DNA of 64,000 nucleotides from JAWKWH01 sp963669455 (GTDB lineage: Bacteria > Pseudomonadota > Alphaproteobacteria > Rhizobiales > Rhizobiaceae). This document shows positions 43,152 through 52,580 of the stretch, one piece after another. The notes beneath the pieces were generated by a model. The model saw only the letters and a program-made list of their open reading frames with translations. It did no database searches and was not told where the DNA came from. A program made the translations under genes and the position numbers. Within the stretch, counting starts at the first letter, position 1, and every line of letters begins with the position of its first letter. The stretch is from positions 2,294,001-2,358,000 of the forward strand of contig OY770026.1 in the NCBI GenBank assembly GCA_963669455.1. Reading direction: 5' to 3'.

Positions 43152-44477
43152 ATGCGTTTATCGCGCTTCTTTCTGCCCATTTTAAAGGAAAACCCGCGTG
43201 AGGCGGAAATCATCTCACACCGGCTGATGCTGCGTGCCGGCATGATCAAGCAACAGGCTGCCGGCAGTTTCTCGCTTTTACCGCTGGGCTTGCGTGTGCT
43301 GGACAAAATCAATCACGTTATCCGTGAGGAGCAAAACCGGGCCGGCGCTGTTGAGATTTTGATGCCAACGGTGCAGCCGGCAGATCTGTGGATCGAAAGC
43401 GGGCGCTATGACGACTATGGCAAGGAGATGCTGCGCATTTGCGACCGCCATGATCGAGCCATGCTGTTTGGCCCGACCAACGAGGAAATGGTGACGGATA
43501 TTTTCCGCTCCTATGTCAAGTCATACAAGGACCTGCCGCTCAATCTCTATCATATCCAGTGGAAGTTCCGCGACGAGGTGCGTCCCCGTTTCGGCGTTAT
43601 GCGTGGCCGCGAGTTTCTGATGAAAGATGCTTACTCGTTCGACCTCGACTACGAGGGCGCCAAGGCCGCCTATAACAGAATGTTTGTCGCCTATTTGCGT
43701 ACCTTTGAACGGGCGGGCCTGAAGGCGATACCCATGAGGGCTGATACCGGACCGATTGGCGGTGATTTGAGCCACGAATTCATCATTCTTGCCGATACCG
43801 GCGAGAGCGAGGTGTTTTGTCATCGCGACTATCTTGAGCTTACCGTGCCGGATGCGGATACGGACTTTTTTGACGACAAGGCGATTGGCGGCATTGTCGA
43901 AAACTGGACCAAGCCCTATGCCGCGACCGATGAAATGCACGACGAGGCCGCCTGGGCAAAAATCGCGGATGAAGACCGTCTGGCGGCGCGCGGTATCGAG
44001 GTGGGGCACATATTTCATTTTGGAACAAAATACTCCGACCCCATGGGTGCGACGGTTCAGGGTCCGGACGGCAAGGAGCACGCGGTTTCGATGGGCTCCT
44101 ACGGTATCGGGCCAACGCGGCTGATGGCTGCGATAATAGAGGCGTCGCACGATGAAAATGGTATCATCTGGCCAGAATCAGTTGCGCCTTTCGATGTGCT
44201 GATCATCAATATGAAACCCGGTGATGCCGGATGTGATGCGATGGCGGGCGAGCTTGAAAATACCTTGACGGCAAAGGGGCGCGACGTGCTGGTGGACGAT
44301 ACGGATCAACGCGCTGGGGCAAAATTCGCCACGGCGGATCTTATCGGTGTGCCCTGGCAGATTATTGTCGGTCCGCGCGGCGTTGCCGCAGGCGAGATTG
44401 AGGTAAAGAACCGCAAAACCGGTGAGCGGACATCGCTCGCCCCGGCAGATATCGCCACATCCATGGCAGCTGCGTGA
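43152..44477 (+). CDS. proS: Prolyl-tRNA synthetase (short alphaproteobacterial type)
   Basis: ProS charges tRNA-Pro. ATG 43152 gives 441 residues; the upstream frame is not similar to the family. Class II motifs are clear: motif 2 region FRDEVRPRFGVMRGREFLMK and motif 3 in MGSYGIGPTRLMAAIIEASH. The C-terminal anticodon-binding domain is at 340-435. It lacks the large editing insertion of the E. coli enzyme, the usual state in this class. Its TGA overlaps the next ATG (TGATG). Confidence 0.96.
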   Translation: MRLSRFFLPILKENPREAEIISHRLMLRAGMIKQQAAGSFSLLPLGLRVLDKINHVIREEQNRAGAVEILMPTVQPADLWIESGRYDDYGKEMLRICDRHDRAMLFGPTNEEMVTDIFRSYVKSYKDLPLNLYHIQWKFRDEVRPRFGVMRGREFLMKDAYSFDLDYEGAKAAYNRMFVAYLRTFERAGLKAIPMRADTGPIGGDLSHEFIILADTGESEVFCHRDYLELTVPDADTDFFDDKAIGGIVENWTKPYAATDEMHDEAAWAKIADEDRLAARGIEVGHIFHFGTKYSDPMGATVQGPDGKEHAVSMGSYGIGPTRLMAAIIEASHDENGIIWPESVAPFDVLIINMKPGDAGCDAMAGELENTLTAKGRDVLVDDTDQRAGAKFATADLIGVPWQIIVGPRGVAAGEIEVKNRKTGERTSLAPADIATSMAAA

Positions 44478-45757
44478 TGGAAGCAGTGGCGGCATCCGGC
44501 GGAGCAAAGCCTTTCGGCGCCTTTGAACGAATGGTGGCTTGGCGCTATTTGCGTTCACGCCGCAAGGAGACCGTTATTTCGGTCATTGCATCGATCTCCT
44601 TTATCGGAATCATGCTCGGTGTTGCCACTTTGATTATCGTCATGGCGGTGATGAACGGGTTTCGCGCCGAACTTCTGACCCGCATTCTTGGCATCAACGG
44701 CCATTTGATTGTTCAACCGATCGATAGCCCGTTGCACGATTATGCAGCGCTGGCCGAGCGCTTTGAGACGGTTGACGGGATAAAATACGCCATCCCGCTG
44801 GTCGAGGGTCAGACGTTGGCTTCCGGCAGGATTGGCGCTGGAACGGGCGCGCTGGTGCGCGGCGTTCGCGAGATCGATGTTCCCAAACTCGAATTGGTTG
44901 CAAGCGAGGTTCGACAAGGAACGTTTGACAATTTCGATGCGGCCGAAGGTGTGGCGATCGGAACCCGTATGGCCGAAAATCTTGGGCTTGGTATTGGTGA
45001 CGCTCTCACACTGGTGTCGCCTGAAGGTGACATAACGCCTTTCGGCACCACCCCCCGGGTCAAGGCCTATCCCGTTGTCGTCATCTTTGAGGTCGGCATG
45101 TCGGAATATGATGCCTCCGTCGTATTCTTGCCGCTGACTGAGGCTCAACTTTATTTCAACTCCGAGGGCATCGTTCAGACCATCGAGATTTTTGCCGACG
45201 ATCCGGACAATGTCGATGCACTGAAAACGCCGATTGAGGAGGCGGCCGCGCGTCAGCTGGCCCTGGTTGACTGGCGCCAGCGCAACAAGACGTTTTTCTC
45301 CGCCCTGGAAGTTGAACGCAACGTCATGTTCATGATCCTGACGCTGATCGTGCTGATTGCCGCGCTGAACATCATTTCCGGCCTGATCATGCTGGTCAAA
45401 GACAAGGGGCACGACATTGCCATTCTGCGCACGATGGGGGTAACGCGCGGTTCGATATTGCGCATTTTCCTGATGACGGGGGCGGCAATCGGGATTGTCG
45501 GTACGCTTGCCGGTGTGGCGCTGGGCATCGTGGTGTGCCTCAATGTGGAATCAATCCGGCAGTTTTTCTCATGGCTGTCAGGCACAACCCTGTTTAATCC
45601 CGAACTTTATTTCCTAAGCCAGTTGCCGGCCAAAATGGACGCGGGCGAGACAATTTCAGTCGTGGCAATGGCGGTTATCCTATCCTTCTTCGCCACACTG
45701 TTTCCTGCCTGGCGGGCGGCCAAGCTCGATCCGGTTGAAGCGCTGAGGTACGAATAA
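44477..45757 (+). CDS. lolC: Lipoprotein-releasing ABC transporter permease (LolC/LolE family)
   Basis: The inner-membrane permease loads outer-membrane lipoproteins onto LolA. The 426-residue protein starts with FERMVAWRYLRSRRKETVIS, has four membrane helices (one near residue 30, three in the last 140), a periplasmic domain between them, and the FtsX-like end FFATLFPAWRAAKLDPVEAL. Alphaproteobacteria encode one such gene here, so it probably works as a homodimer with LolD. It overlaps proS by TGATG and lolD by one base. Confidence 0.94.
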   Translation: MEAVAASGGAKPFGAFERMVAWRYLRSRRKETVISVIASISFIGIMLGVATLIIVMAVMNGFRAELLTRILGINGHLIVQPIDSPLHDYAALAERFETVDGIKYAIPLVEGQTLASGRIGAGTGALVRGVREIDVPKLELVASEVRQGTFDNFDAAEGVAIGTRMAENLGLGIGDALTLVSPEGDITPFGTTPRVKAYPVVVIFEVGMSEYDASVVFLPLTEAQLYFNSEGIVQTIEIFADDPDNVDALKTPIEEAAARQLALVDWRQRNKTFFSALEVERNVMFMILTLIVLIAALNIISGLIMLVKDKGHDIAILRTMGVTRGSILRIFLMTGAAIGIVGTLAGVALGIVVCLNVESIRQFFSWLSGTTLFNPELYFLSQLPAKMDAGETISVVAMAVILSFFATLFPAWRAAKLDPVEALRYE

Positions 45758-46440
45758 TGGCAGAACAGGCCATTCTCGAACTGTTGAATGTCGACCGGAC
45801 CTACAAGCAAGGGACCAGAACGCTTAACATTCTCAACGGTGCGGATTTTTCGTTGCAGCCAGGCGAGATGGTGGCCCTTGTCGCACCCTCCGGAGCCGGC
45901 AAGTCGACGCTTTTGCACATTGCCGGCCTGCTGGAACGGCCCGATGGTGGCGACGTCGTTATTGCCGGACAAAATTGCAACAAGTTGAATGATGACGCGC
46001 GCACCGAAAAGCGGCGCAACGATATTGGTTTTGTCTACCAGTTCCATCATCTGTTGCCGGAATTTACCGCGCTTGAAAACATTATGCTGCCGCAACTGGT
46101 TCACGGCCTGTCGAAGCAGGCGGCCACCGAGCGGTCGGGCCAATTGCTGGACTATATGAAGATCGGCGACCGGGCCGATCATCACCCGTCTGAACTGTCG
46201 GGCGGCGAACAACAGCGTGTGGCGATTGCCAGAGCCGTTGCCAATGCACCACAGATTTTACTGGCCGACGAGCCGACAGGAAATCTCGATCCCGTCACCT
46301 CGTCCTACGTGTTCGATGCGCTTGAGGCGCTGGTGCGCCAGTCGGGATTGGCGACGCTGATCGCCACGCATAATCACGCCCTTGCCGAACGGATGGACCG
46401 GCGCATTACGCTAAAAGACGCCAAGATTACCGATTTTTGA
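45757..46440 (+). CDS. lolD: Lipoprotein-releasing ABC transporter ATPase
   Basis: LolD powers lipoprotein release. The 227-residue protein has Walker A APSGAGKST (47-55), the LolD-type stretch FVYQFHHLLPEFTALENIML, the signature LSGGEQQRVAIARAVAN, and Walker B ILLADEPTGNLD. It begins on the last base of lolC, so the two subunits are coupled. Confidence 0.96.
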   Translation: MAEQAILELLNVDRTYKQGTRTLNILNGADFSLQPGEMVALVAPSGAGKSTLLHIAGLLERPDGGDVVIAGQNCNKLNDDARTEKRRNDIGFVYQFHHLLPEFTALENIMLPQLVHGLSKQAATERSGQLLDYMKIGDRADHHPSELSGGEQQRVAIARAVANAPQILLADEPTGNLDPVTSSYVFDALEALVRQSGLATLIATHNHALAERMDRRITLKDAKITDF

Positions 46441-46549
46441 GCGGGGCAGGGCGTCAGGCTGCATTCTGCCGCCAAAATTAGCCACCACATCAATCAGTGC
46501 TGAAGGGACCAGTGGGCTTTTCTCAACGTAAAGTTCGGATGCCTAGCAC

Positions 46550-46578
46550 TTGACATCAGAACATAAATAGAACATAAG
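46550..46578 (+). promoter_or_regulatory. SOS promoter with LexA box
   Basis: A perfect -35 TTGACA (46550-46555) and a CATAAG -10-like element (46573-46578) are separated by 17 bases. Between them lies GAAC-N7-GAAC (46559-46573), which on the other strand is the alphaproteobacterial LexA operator GTTC-N7-GTTC. The placement is ideal for repression of the small gene at 46607. Confidence 0.78.
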
Positions 46579-46606
46579 GAGATCAAAAGGGAATTGGGAG
46601 TAAAAA

Positions 46607-46693
46607 ATGCTTGAGATCGCCAAAGACGTCATTTCGCTTGTTTCCGTCAGCATGTTCCTCGTGTCGATGGCGATGTGGATCGGCGCATTGTAG
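46607..46693 (+). CDS. 28-residue LexA-controlled membrane peptide
   Basis: ATG 46607 follows a GGGAG ribosome site by 7 bases and opens a 29-codon gene. The product starts MLEIAKDVISLVSVSMFLVS and ends in MAMWIGAL: a short charged N-terminus, then one membrane helix. Its promoter carries a LexA box. Caulobacter SidA is a 29-residue inner-membrane peptide induced by SOS that blocks division through FtsW; size, topology and control agree, but I cannot show sequence homology. Function as a division inhibitor is inference. Confidence 0.75.
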   Translation: MLEIAKDVISLVSVSMFLVSMAMWIGAL

Positions 46694-46875
46694 AATTTTT
46701 GTCACTGGAATGACCCGTTAGCCACTGTCCGTTCTGAACGCAGGGCGATGTTGCTGAAGCCGGCTGCAAAGCACTTTGAACCAAATGGTGGGCAAACTGT
46801 TGCCGCGGTAGACAGCGGTGCTGCAATCTAACAAAATCCACTGACTGCAGGAGCAGATTCTCAAGGTGGGCGATC

Positions 46876-49800
46876 ATGACGGGCAAAACGGCTGACGGGA
46901 AAATCGCGGCAGGCGGTGAGGTGGCCGGCACCGAACGGCATTTTGTTCATCTGCGCGTTCATTCGGCCTATTCACTGCTTGAAGGCGCGTTGCCGATCCC
47001 CCGGATCATCGCCCATGCGGTCGGCGACAATAATCCGGCCATTGCCATCACCGACAGCAATAATCTGTTCGGTGCATTGGAATTTGCGCAAAAAGCATCG
47101 GCGGAGGGGATCCAGCCGATCATTGGCTGTCAGCTTACGGTGGATTTGGCTGCTGACAAGCAGAAGGGCGGTGACCGCAGCGCATTGTCGGCAAGCCTCG
47201 TGCTCATTGCCGCAAGCAGGCAAGGTTATACCAATCTGGTTCGTGTGGTTTCTGCCGCCTATCTCGACAAGGACGATGCCACCTCTGTCCATGCCTCCGC
47301 CGATCTGCTTTCGCGTCACGCGGGCGGGATTATCTGTCTGACAGGCGGGGCTGGCGGTCCGGTCAACAGCGCACTCGCCTCATCCCACCCCGGCCGGGCA
47401 GAACAGATGCTGACAGCATTGACAGACATGTTCGGCGACCGGCTCTATGTCGAGCTGCAGCGCCACGAGGGTTATGACCTGGAAGTCGAGGCCCGGCTCG
47501 TCGATCTTGCCTATCGGATGGAACTGCCGCTCGTTGCAACCAACAACGCCTTTTTTCCGGCGCGTGATGATTTTGACGCGCATGATGCGCTGATGGCGAT
47601 TGCAGCCGGTTCGGTGGTGGCCGTTGATGACCGGCCGCGGTTGACGCCCGATCATGGCTTGAAAAGCGAGCGCGAGATGCTCGACCTGTTCGCCGATCTA
47701 CCCGAAGCGCTATTTAACACTGTCGAGATCGCGTGCCGTTGCAGCTATTTTCCTGAGACCCGTGCGCCGATCCTGCCGCGCTTTGCCGCGCCGGATGATG
47801 ATACCGCAGATGCGCTCGTTGTCGAGGCGGCGGCACTCAGGACAACAGCCGAAAAAGGTTTGAGCGAGCGGCTTAAAATTTTCGGAATGGCCGATGGGCA
47901 TTCCACATCCGATTATAGTGAGCGCCTCGCCTATGAACTCGGCGTCATCGAAAAGATGGAATATCCGGGCTATTTCCTGATCGTTGCCGATTTTATCCAA
48001 TGGGCAAAATCCAAGGGCATTCCGGTTGGCCCCGGCCGCGGCTCCGGCGCCGGGTCTCTGGTTGCCTGGGCGCTGACGATTACCGATGTCGATCCGTTGC
48101 GCTTTTCGCTTCTGTTTGAGCGGTTTCTCAACCCAGACCGCGTGTCGATGCCGGATTTCGATATCGATTTCTGCCAGGACCGCCGTGACGAGGTGATCCG
48201 CTATGTTCAGGAGAAATATGGCCGCGATCAGGTGGCCCAGATCATCACCTTCGGAACGCTTCAGGCGCGCGCCGTGCTGCGCGATGTCGGCCGGGTCTTG
48301 CAAATGCCCTATGGCCAGGTCGACCGGTTGTGCAAGATGGTACCGCAAAACCCGGCCAATCCGGTATCACTCTCCAGGGCAATTGAGGATGAACCGCGTT
48401 TTGCCGAGGAGGTGGAGCGCGAGCCGATTGTCAAAACTCTGCTCGACATCGCCCAGAAGCTTGAAGGCCTTTACCGTCACGCATCGACCCATGCGGCAGG
48501 CATTGTGATTGGCGACCGGCCTTTGTCCGAACTGGTGCCGATGTATCGCGACCCGCGCTCCGACATGCCGGTTACCCAATATAATATGAAATGGGTCGAG
48601 CAGGCCGGATTGGTCAAGTTCGATTTTCTTGGGCTGAAGACGCTGACGGTGCTGGAAACAGCGGTTCGCCTCGTCAGCCGCCGGAAGGTGAAGGTCGATC
48701 TGGCCACTATTCCGCTCGATGACACCGAAACCTACCAGATGATGTCGCGCGGCGAGGTTGTCGGTGTCTTCCAAGTGGAAAGTGCCGGCATGCGCAAGGC
48801 GCTGCTCGGCATGAAACCGGACCGCATCGAAGACATCATCGCGCTCGTAGCACTCTACCGTCCAGGACCGATGGAGAATATTCCTACCTACAATGCCCGC
48901 AAGCACGGTGAAGAGGAGATGGCGTCGATCCATCCCAAAATCGACCATCTGGTCAAGGAAACACAGGGCGTCATCGTCTATCAGGAACAGGTGATGCAGA
49001 TCGCCCAGGAACTGGCCGGCTATTCGCTCGGCGAGGCAGATTTATTGCGCCGCGCTATGGGCAAGAAAATCCGATCCGAAATGGACAAGCAGCGGGTTCG
49101 TTTCGTCGACGGTGCGGTTGAGCGCGGCGTCGGCAAGCCGCAGGCCAATATGATCTTCGATTTGCTGGCGAAATTTGCCGATTACGGTTTTAACAAGTCG
49201 CACGCCGCAGCCTATGCCATCGTTTCCTATCAGACGGCCTATATGAAAGCGCACCATCCGGTCGAGTTTCTGGCAGCCTCGATGACGCTCGATATGTCGA
49301 ATACGGACAAGCTGGCTGAATTTCGCCGGGATGCGATACGGTTGGGTATCGAGGTTATCGCTCCGTCGGTCATGACCTCCCATCGCGATTTTGAGGTGGC
49401 GGAAAACCGGATTTTCTATTCGCTTGCGGCCATCAAGGGGGTAGGCGATGCCGCCGTCCATCATATCGCCGAAAAGCGTAAGGAAAAACCGTTCAAAAGC
49501 CTTGAGGATTTTTGTGAGCGCATAGATCCGCGCATTGTCGGCAAAAGGGTCTTGGAAAGCCTGATCGCCGCCGGTGCGATGGATTGTTTCAACCGTGATC
49601 GCGCGGCGATGATGTCCGGCGTGGACCGCCTGCTCGGTACGGCGCAACTGGCGGCTATGGAGGCAAATTCGGGGCAGGGAAATATGTTTGGCGAGGGGTT
49701 TGCCACCGAGGCCGAGCCAATCCGCCTGCCCAATGTCGAACCCTGGCTGCCGTCTGAAAAGCTGCATCGCGAATTCCAGACCGTCGGCTTTTACCTTTCA

Positions 49801-50370
49801 GCTCATCCGCTCGATGAATATGAGGCGGCATTGAATAAAATGCGGGTGCAGGACTGGGCCACGTTCGAGGCGGCTGTCAAGCGTGGCGCCAGCGCCGGGC
49901 GACTGGCCGGAACGATCGCCGTAAAGCAGGAACGCAAGACCCGCACCGGAAACCGGATGGGTGTGGTGCAGTTTTCCGACACGACGGGGCAGTTTGAAGC
50001 CGTGCTGTTTTCCGAGGCTCTGGCGCAATATCGCGATCTGCTGGAGCCTGGTAATTCCGTCGTCATTACGGTCGCGGCGGAAGACAGGCCGGAAGGCATC
50101 AATTTGCGCATCCAGTCGGTTCAATTGCTGGAAGATGAAGCCAATCGCCTGCAAAATTCGATGCGGATATTTGTCCGCGGGCCCGAACCGGTTTCCACCC
50201 TGTCGTCACAATTGGACAATTCAGGTTCGGGGCAGGTGAGTATCATTGTCATTCGTGACGATGCTGAAGGCGAAATCGAGATTGAATTGCCCGATCGCTA
50301 TCAGGTTTCCAGCCGGATCGCCTCTGCTTTTCGCGCGGTCCAAGGCGTTGTCGATGTCGAGATGGCATAG
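46876..50370 (+). CDS. dnaE: DNA polymerase III alpha subunit
   Basis: This is the replicative polymerase DnaE1 (1164 residues). An N-terminal PHP domain begins HLRVHSAYSLLEGALPIPRI. The polymerase core shows GPGRGSGAGSLVAWALTITD and the catalytic PDFDIDFCQDRRDE. Further on are FLGLKTLTVLETAV and the tudor-like FNKSHAAAYAIVSYQTAYMK. The OB-fold and C-terminal domain follow. It is expected to work with the clamp at the fork. It is not the error-prone DnaE2 (ImuC), which lacks this full length and context. Confidence 0.97.
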   Translation: MTGKTADGKIAAGGEVAGTERHFVHLRVHSAYSLLEGALPIPRIIAHAVGDNNPAIAITDSNNLFGALEFAQKASAEGIQPIIGCQLTVDLAADKQKGGDRSALSASLVLIAASRQGYTNLVRVVSAAYLDKDDATSVHASADLLSRHAGGIICLTGGAGGPVNSALASSHPGRAEQMLTALTDMFGDRLYVELQRHEGYDLEVEARLVDLAYRMELPLVATNNAFFPARDDFDAHDALMAIAAGSVVAVDDRPRLTPDHGLKSEREMLDLFADLPEALFNTVEIACRCSYFPETRAPILPRFAAPDDDTADALVVEAAALRTTAEKGLSERLKIFGMADGHSTSDYSERLAYELGVIEKMEYPGYFLIVADFIQWAKSKGIPVGPGRGSGAGSLVAWALTITDVDPLRFSLLFERFLNPDRVSMPDFDIDFCQDRRDEVIRYVQEKYGRDQVAQIITFGTLQARAVLRDVGRVLQMPYGQVDRLCKMVPQNPANPVSLSRAIEDEPRFAEEVEREPIVKTLLDIAQKLEGLYRHASTHAAGIVIGDRPLSELVPMYRDPRSDMPVTQYNMKWVEQAGLVKFDFLGLKTLTVLETAVRLVSRRKVKVDLATIPLDDTETYQMMSRGEVVGVFQVESAGMRKALLGMKPDRIEDIIALVALYRPGPMENIPTYNARKHGEEEMASIHPKIDHLVKETQGVIVYQEQVMQIAQELAGYSLGEADLLRRAMGKKIRSEMDKQRVRFVDGAVERGVGKPQANMIFDLLAKFADYGFNKSHAAAYAIVSYQTAYMKAHHPVEFLAASMTLDMSNTDKLAEFRRDAIRLGIEVIAPSVMTSHRDFEVAENRIFYSLAAIKGVGDAAVHHIAEKRKEKPFKSLEDFCERIDPRIVGKRVLESLIAAGAMDCFNRDRAAMMSGVDRLLGTAQLAAMEANSGQGNMFGEGFATEAEPIRLPNVEPWLPSEKLHREFQTVGFYLSAHPLDEYEAALNKMRVQDWATFEAAVKRGASAGRLAGTIAVKQERKTRTGNRMGVVQFSDTTGQFEAVLFSEALAQYRDLLEPGNSVVITVAAEDRPEGINLRIQSVQLLEDEANRLQNSMRIFVRGPEPVSTLSSQLDNSGSGQVSIIVIRDDAEGEIEIELPDRYQVSSRIASAFRAVQGVVDVEMA

Positions 50371-50748
50371 CGGCATACGCCAAGCCGCAGGCGTTTTTTG
50401 AATTCTGCCGGCTCTGCCCGAAAGCCGCCTCAATTTTCCAATAGCAATCTGCCTCGTGCTTACGTGAAGGGACTCACAAGTCACAAAGTGCCGCAATGCG
50501 GCATATGAGAATAGGAGTTTCACGGCACATAATTCCCGAAAACCGAATAGTGCATTTTTCGCCCAAACAGAACCATATGTGCGAAAAATGCTTCAATAGT
50601 TCCAAGCCGATCAAGGCGTTGTTGCAGTTCCAAGGAACCACAAAACGCCCTAGTGAGGGAACCGAACCAGGCGGGGCGGATGGACCGTGCTGTGTTTGAT
50701 CGGCGACGTCGGTCATCGCCATGGTTTCACTTAAAAAGGACAATCCAG
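50371..50748. other. Intergenic region with terminator and long inverted repeat
   Basis: Besides the dnaE terminator (50377-50399) it has an 11-bp perfect inverted repeat (GCATTTTTCGC 50552-50562, GCGAAAAATGC 50581-50591). Part of it recurs inverted at 22358-22389. The DUF992 gene promoter should lie at its right end. Confidence 0.5.
50377..50399 (+). terminator. Probable dnaE terminator
   Basis: ACGCC and GGCGT arms around an 8-base loop are followed by six T residues, 7 bases after the dnaE stop. Confidence 0.6.
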
Positions 50749-51237
50749 ATGACAAATTTGATAAAAGCCGCAGCTCTTGCGGCAATGAGTTTTGCCACGA
50801 TTGCTGCAACCGTTCCCATGGCGGCAGCAGAAGAATCGACCAAGATCGGCACGTTGGAATGCACCGTTGAAGGCGGTGTCGGCCTTCTGATCGGATCAAG
50901 CAAGGATGCAGTTTGCACATTTACCCACGCCAATGGCGCGACGGAAAACTATACCGGCAACATTTCCAAATTGGGGCTTGATGTCGGCATCACCGGCGAG
51001 TCGCACCTGAAATGGCTTGTTTTCACCCCTACCGGAACCGAACTTGGTGAGTATGCGCTGGCGGGCAAATATGTCGGCGCGTCGGCGAGCGCCGCACTTG
51101 GTGTCGGGCTCGGTGCCAACGCACTGGTCGGTGGCCAGGCGGAGAATATCGGCCTGCAACCATTGTCAGTGGAGGGAAGTACTGGGTTCAATGTTGCGGT
51201 CGGTGTATCGTCTCTAACGCTTGAACCACAATCCTGA
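50749..51237 (+). CDS. DUF992 secreted protein
   Basis: ATG 50749 after AAAGGA gives 162 residues. A signal peptide (LIKAAALAAMSFATIAATVP then MAAA) precedes the DUF992 domain: IGTLECTVEGGVGLLIGSSK, the paired Cys, YTGNISKLGLDVGITGES, and LGVGLGANALVGGQAENIGL. DUF992 proteins are periplasmic or surface proteins of unknown role in Hyphomicrobiales. The upstream frame to 50653 is not part of it. Confidence 0.88.
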   Translation: MTNLIKAAALAAMSFATIAATVPMAAAEESTKIGTLECTVEGGVGLLIGSSKDAVCTFTHANGATENYTGNISKLGLDVGITGESHLKWLVFTPTGTELGEYALAGKYVGASASAALGVGLGANALVGGQAENIGLQPLSVEGSTGFNVAVGVSSLTLEPQS

Positions 51238-51306
51238 CGGTTGACGGTAAAAACAACATTGCAGTAACCAAACTGCGCTAATTTCGTGGCGAATGGAGAC
51301 CGGCTC

Positions 51307-52110
51307 ATGCCCAGAAAATGCTTTTCCTACCTGCGTGCGGCGGCTTTGTCGTTCGCATTCGCCATCGCTCCCGCCACCATGGCGGGAGCGGAAGACGGGC
51401 TACTCCAAGATGATGGCTCGCCAGCACCGGGGCTGATTTTTGAACTCGGCGCAGGCGGTTCGCTATCGCCTTCCTATGAGGGCTCATCGCGATATGAGTT
51501 ATCTCCCTATCCGGTTGTGCGGCTGAAATATCTTCGGCTGAACAACGGGTTCCAGATCGGCGGCGGCGATGATCAGGGGCTCTCATTCCGCCCGTCATTT
51601 CGCTATATCGGCAAGCGAAGTGCCGCTGACGACCCGGTTCTGGCGGGTCTGCCGGTTGTCGATGCGTCGGTGGAACTTGGCGCCGGCATCGTCTATCAGT
51701 ACCGGAATATCCGGGGATTTGTCGACCTTCGCTACGGGATAGGTCATGGCGGTATTGTCGGCGAAACTGGCGTCGATGTCATCCTCACGCCGATGGATCA
51801 ACTGACGCTGACGGCCGGGCCGCGACTGTCATTTGCCTCGGGCGAATATATGAGCACCTATTTCGATGTCACACCGGCTGCGGCGGTAACATCGGGGCTT
51901 CCTCAATTTGCCTCGTCCAGCGGGTTTAAATCCTACGGGGCGGAAGTTGGTGCGCGTTATGATTTCAACGACAGCTGGGCGCTGGAAGGCCTTGCCGGCT
52001 GGCACCGGTTGATAGACGACGCAGCCGCGTCACCGATAATCGCGCTTGGCGACAAGAACCAGTACAACGTCAAAATAGGCCTGGTGCGGACTTTCCGGGT
52101 AGGCTTTTAG
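51307..52110 (+). CDS. MipA/OmpV-family outer membrane protein
   Basis: ATG 51307 after GGAG gives 267 residues with a signal peptide (SYLRAAALSFAFAIAPATMA). The mature part is a beta-barrel pattern: alternating residues, GLIFELGAGGSLSPSYEGSS, PYPVVRLKYLRLNNGFQIGG, and the closing aromatic strand NVKIGLVRTFRVGF with terminal Phe. MipA/OmpV proteins act as porins or murein scaffold proteins. The stop codon TAG is part of the repeat at 52108. Confidence 0.88.
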   Translation: MPRKCFSYLRAAALSFAFAIAPATMAGAEDGLLQDDGSPAPGLIFELGAGGSLSPSYEGSSRYELSPYPVVRLKYLRLNNGFQIGGGDDQGLSFRPSFRYIGKRSAADDPVLAGLPVVDASVELGAGIVYQYRNIRGFVDLRYGIGHGGIVGETGVDVILTPMDQLTLTAGPRLSFASGEYMSTYFDVTPAAAVTSGLPQFASSSGFKSYGAEVGARYDFNDSWALEGLAGWHRLIDDAAASPIIALGDKNQYNVKIGLVRTFRVGF

Positions 52111-52130
52111 AGCGTGTCTTGTTTAAATGG
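52108..52130 (+). repeat. Dispersed repeat, copy 1
   Basis: AGCGTGTCTTGTTTAAATGG with three leading bases TAG. It is identical to 62820-62842 and, with two mismatches, inverted at 52536-52558. It begins at the stop codon of the MipA gene. Confidence 0.75.
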
Positions 52131-52580
52131 AATTGTTTGAGCGCAGGGTATTTGTGTCCTGGTCCCCCTCTCGGCGGCGCTTCGCTTGCCTGCCGGGTCA
52201 ACGAGGAGCGTGACGCGACGCGGTGTGAGCACCGTTAGCGTCGCGCGACAACATCCAGGGCGCAAAGAACCTGTAGCGTTTTGCGGCTTCTTTGGCCCGC
52301 AACAACGCCTTGATCCGCTTGGAGCAATCGAGGCATTATTCGCTATGCGGCCTGCGGCCGGGCGAAAATGCCCTGGCTGAAACGATTTGGGTTTGTCATT
52401 CTCTTTCAAAACCTTAACTTAACCTGCTTGGAGGTCTTTTTCACGGACAGTGTCGTCAAAATCCTCGCACGATCGTTTGATCGCACTCCGGTGTTTTCCT
52501 AACTGCCGCAAAAAATCCTCTCCATCAAACTGATCCCACTTAAACAAGACGCGCTCTAGCCTACTGGAGCACCCAGCCTT
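52111..52580. other. Gene-free interval bounded by inverted copies of a dispersed repeat
   Basis: A 450-base stretch lies between the repeat at 52108 and its inverted copy at 52536. It holds no protein gene, but has GC-rich palindromic pieces (GACGCGACGC...GCGTCGCGC near 52211-52248). It looks like a small non-autonomous mobile or intergenic repeat element. Confidence 0.5.
52536..52558 (-). repeat. Dispersed repeat, inverted copy 2
   Basis: Read on the minus strand it is AGCGCGTCTTGTTTAAGTGG with TAG before it, differing from copies 1 and 3 at two positions. Confidence 0.7.

Noticed and set aside
46876..50370. DnaE as an error-prone DnaE2/ImuC polymerase, given the SOS gene next to it
   Set aside because: The full-length PHP and polymerase domains, the length of 1164 residues and the lolD neighbour mark the replicative DnaE1; the LexA box belongs to the small gene before it.
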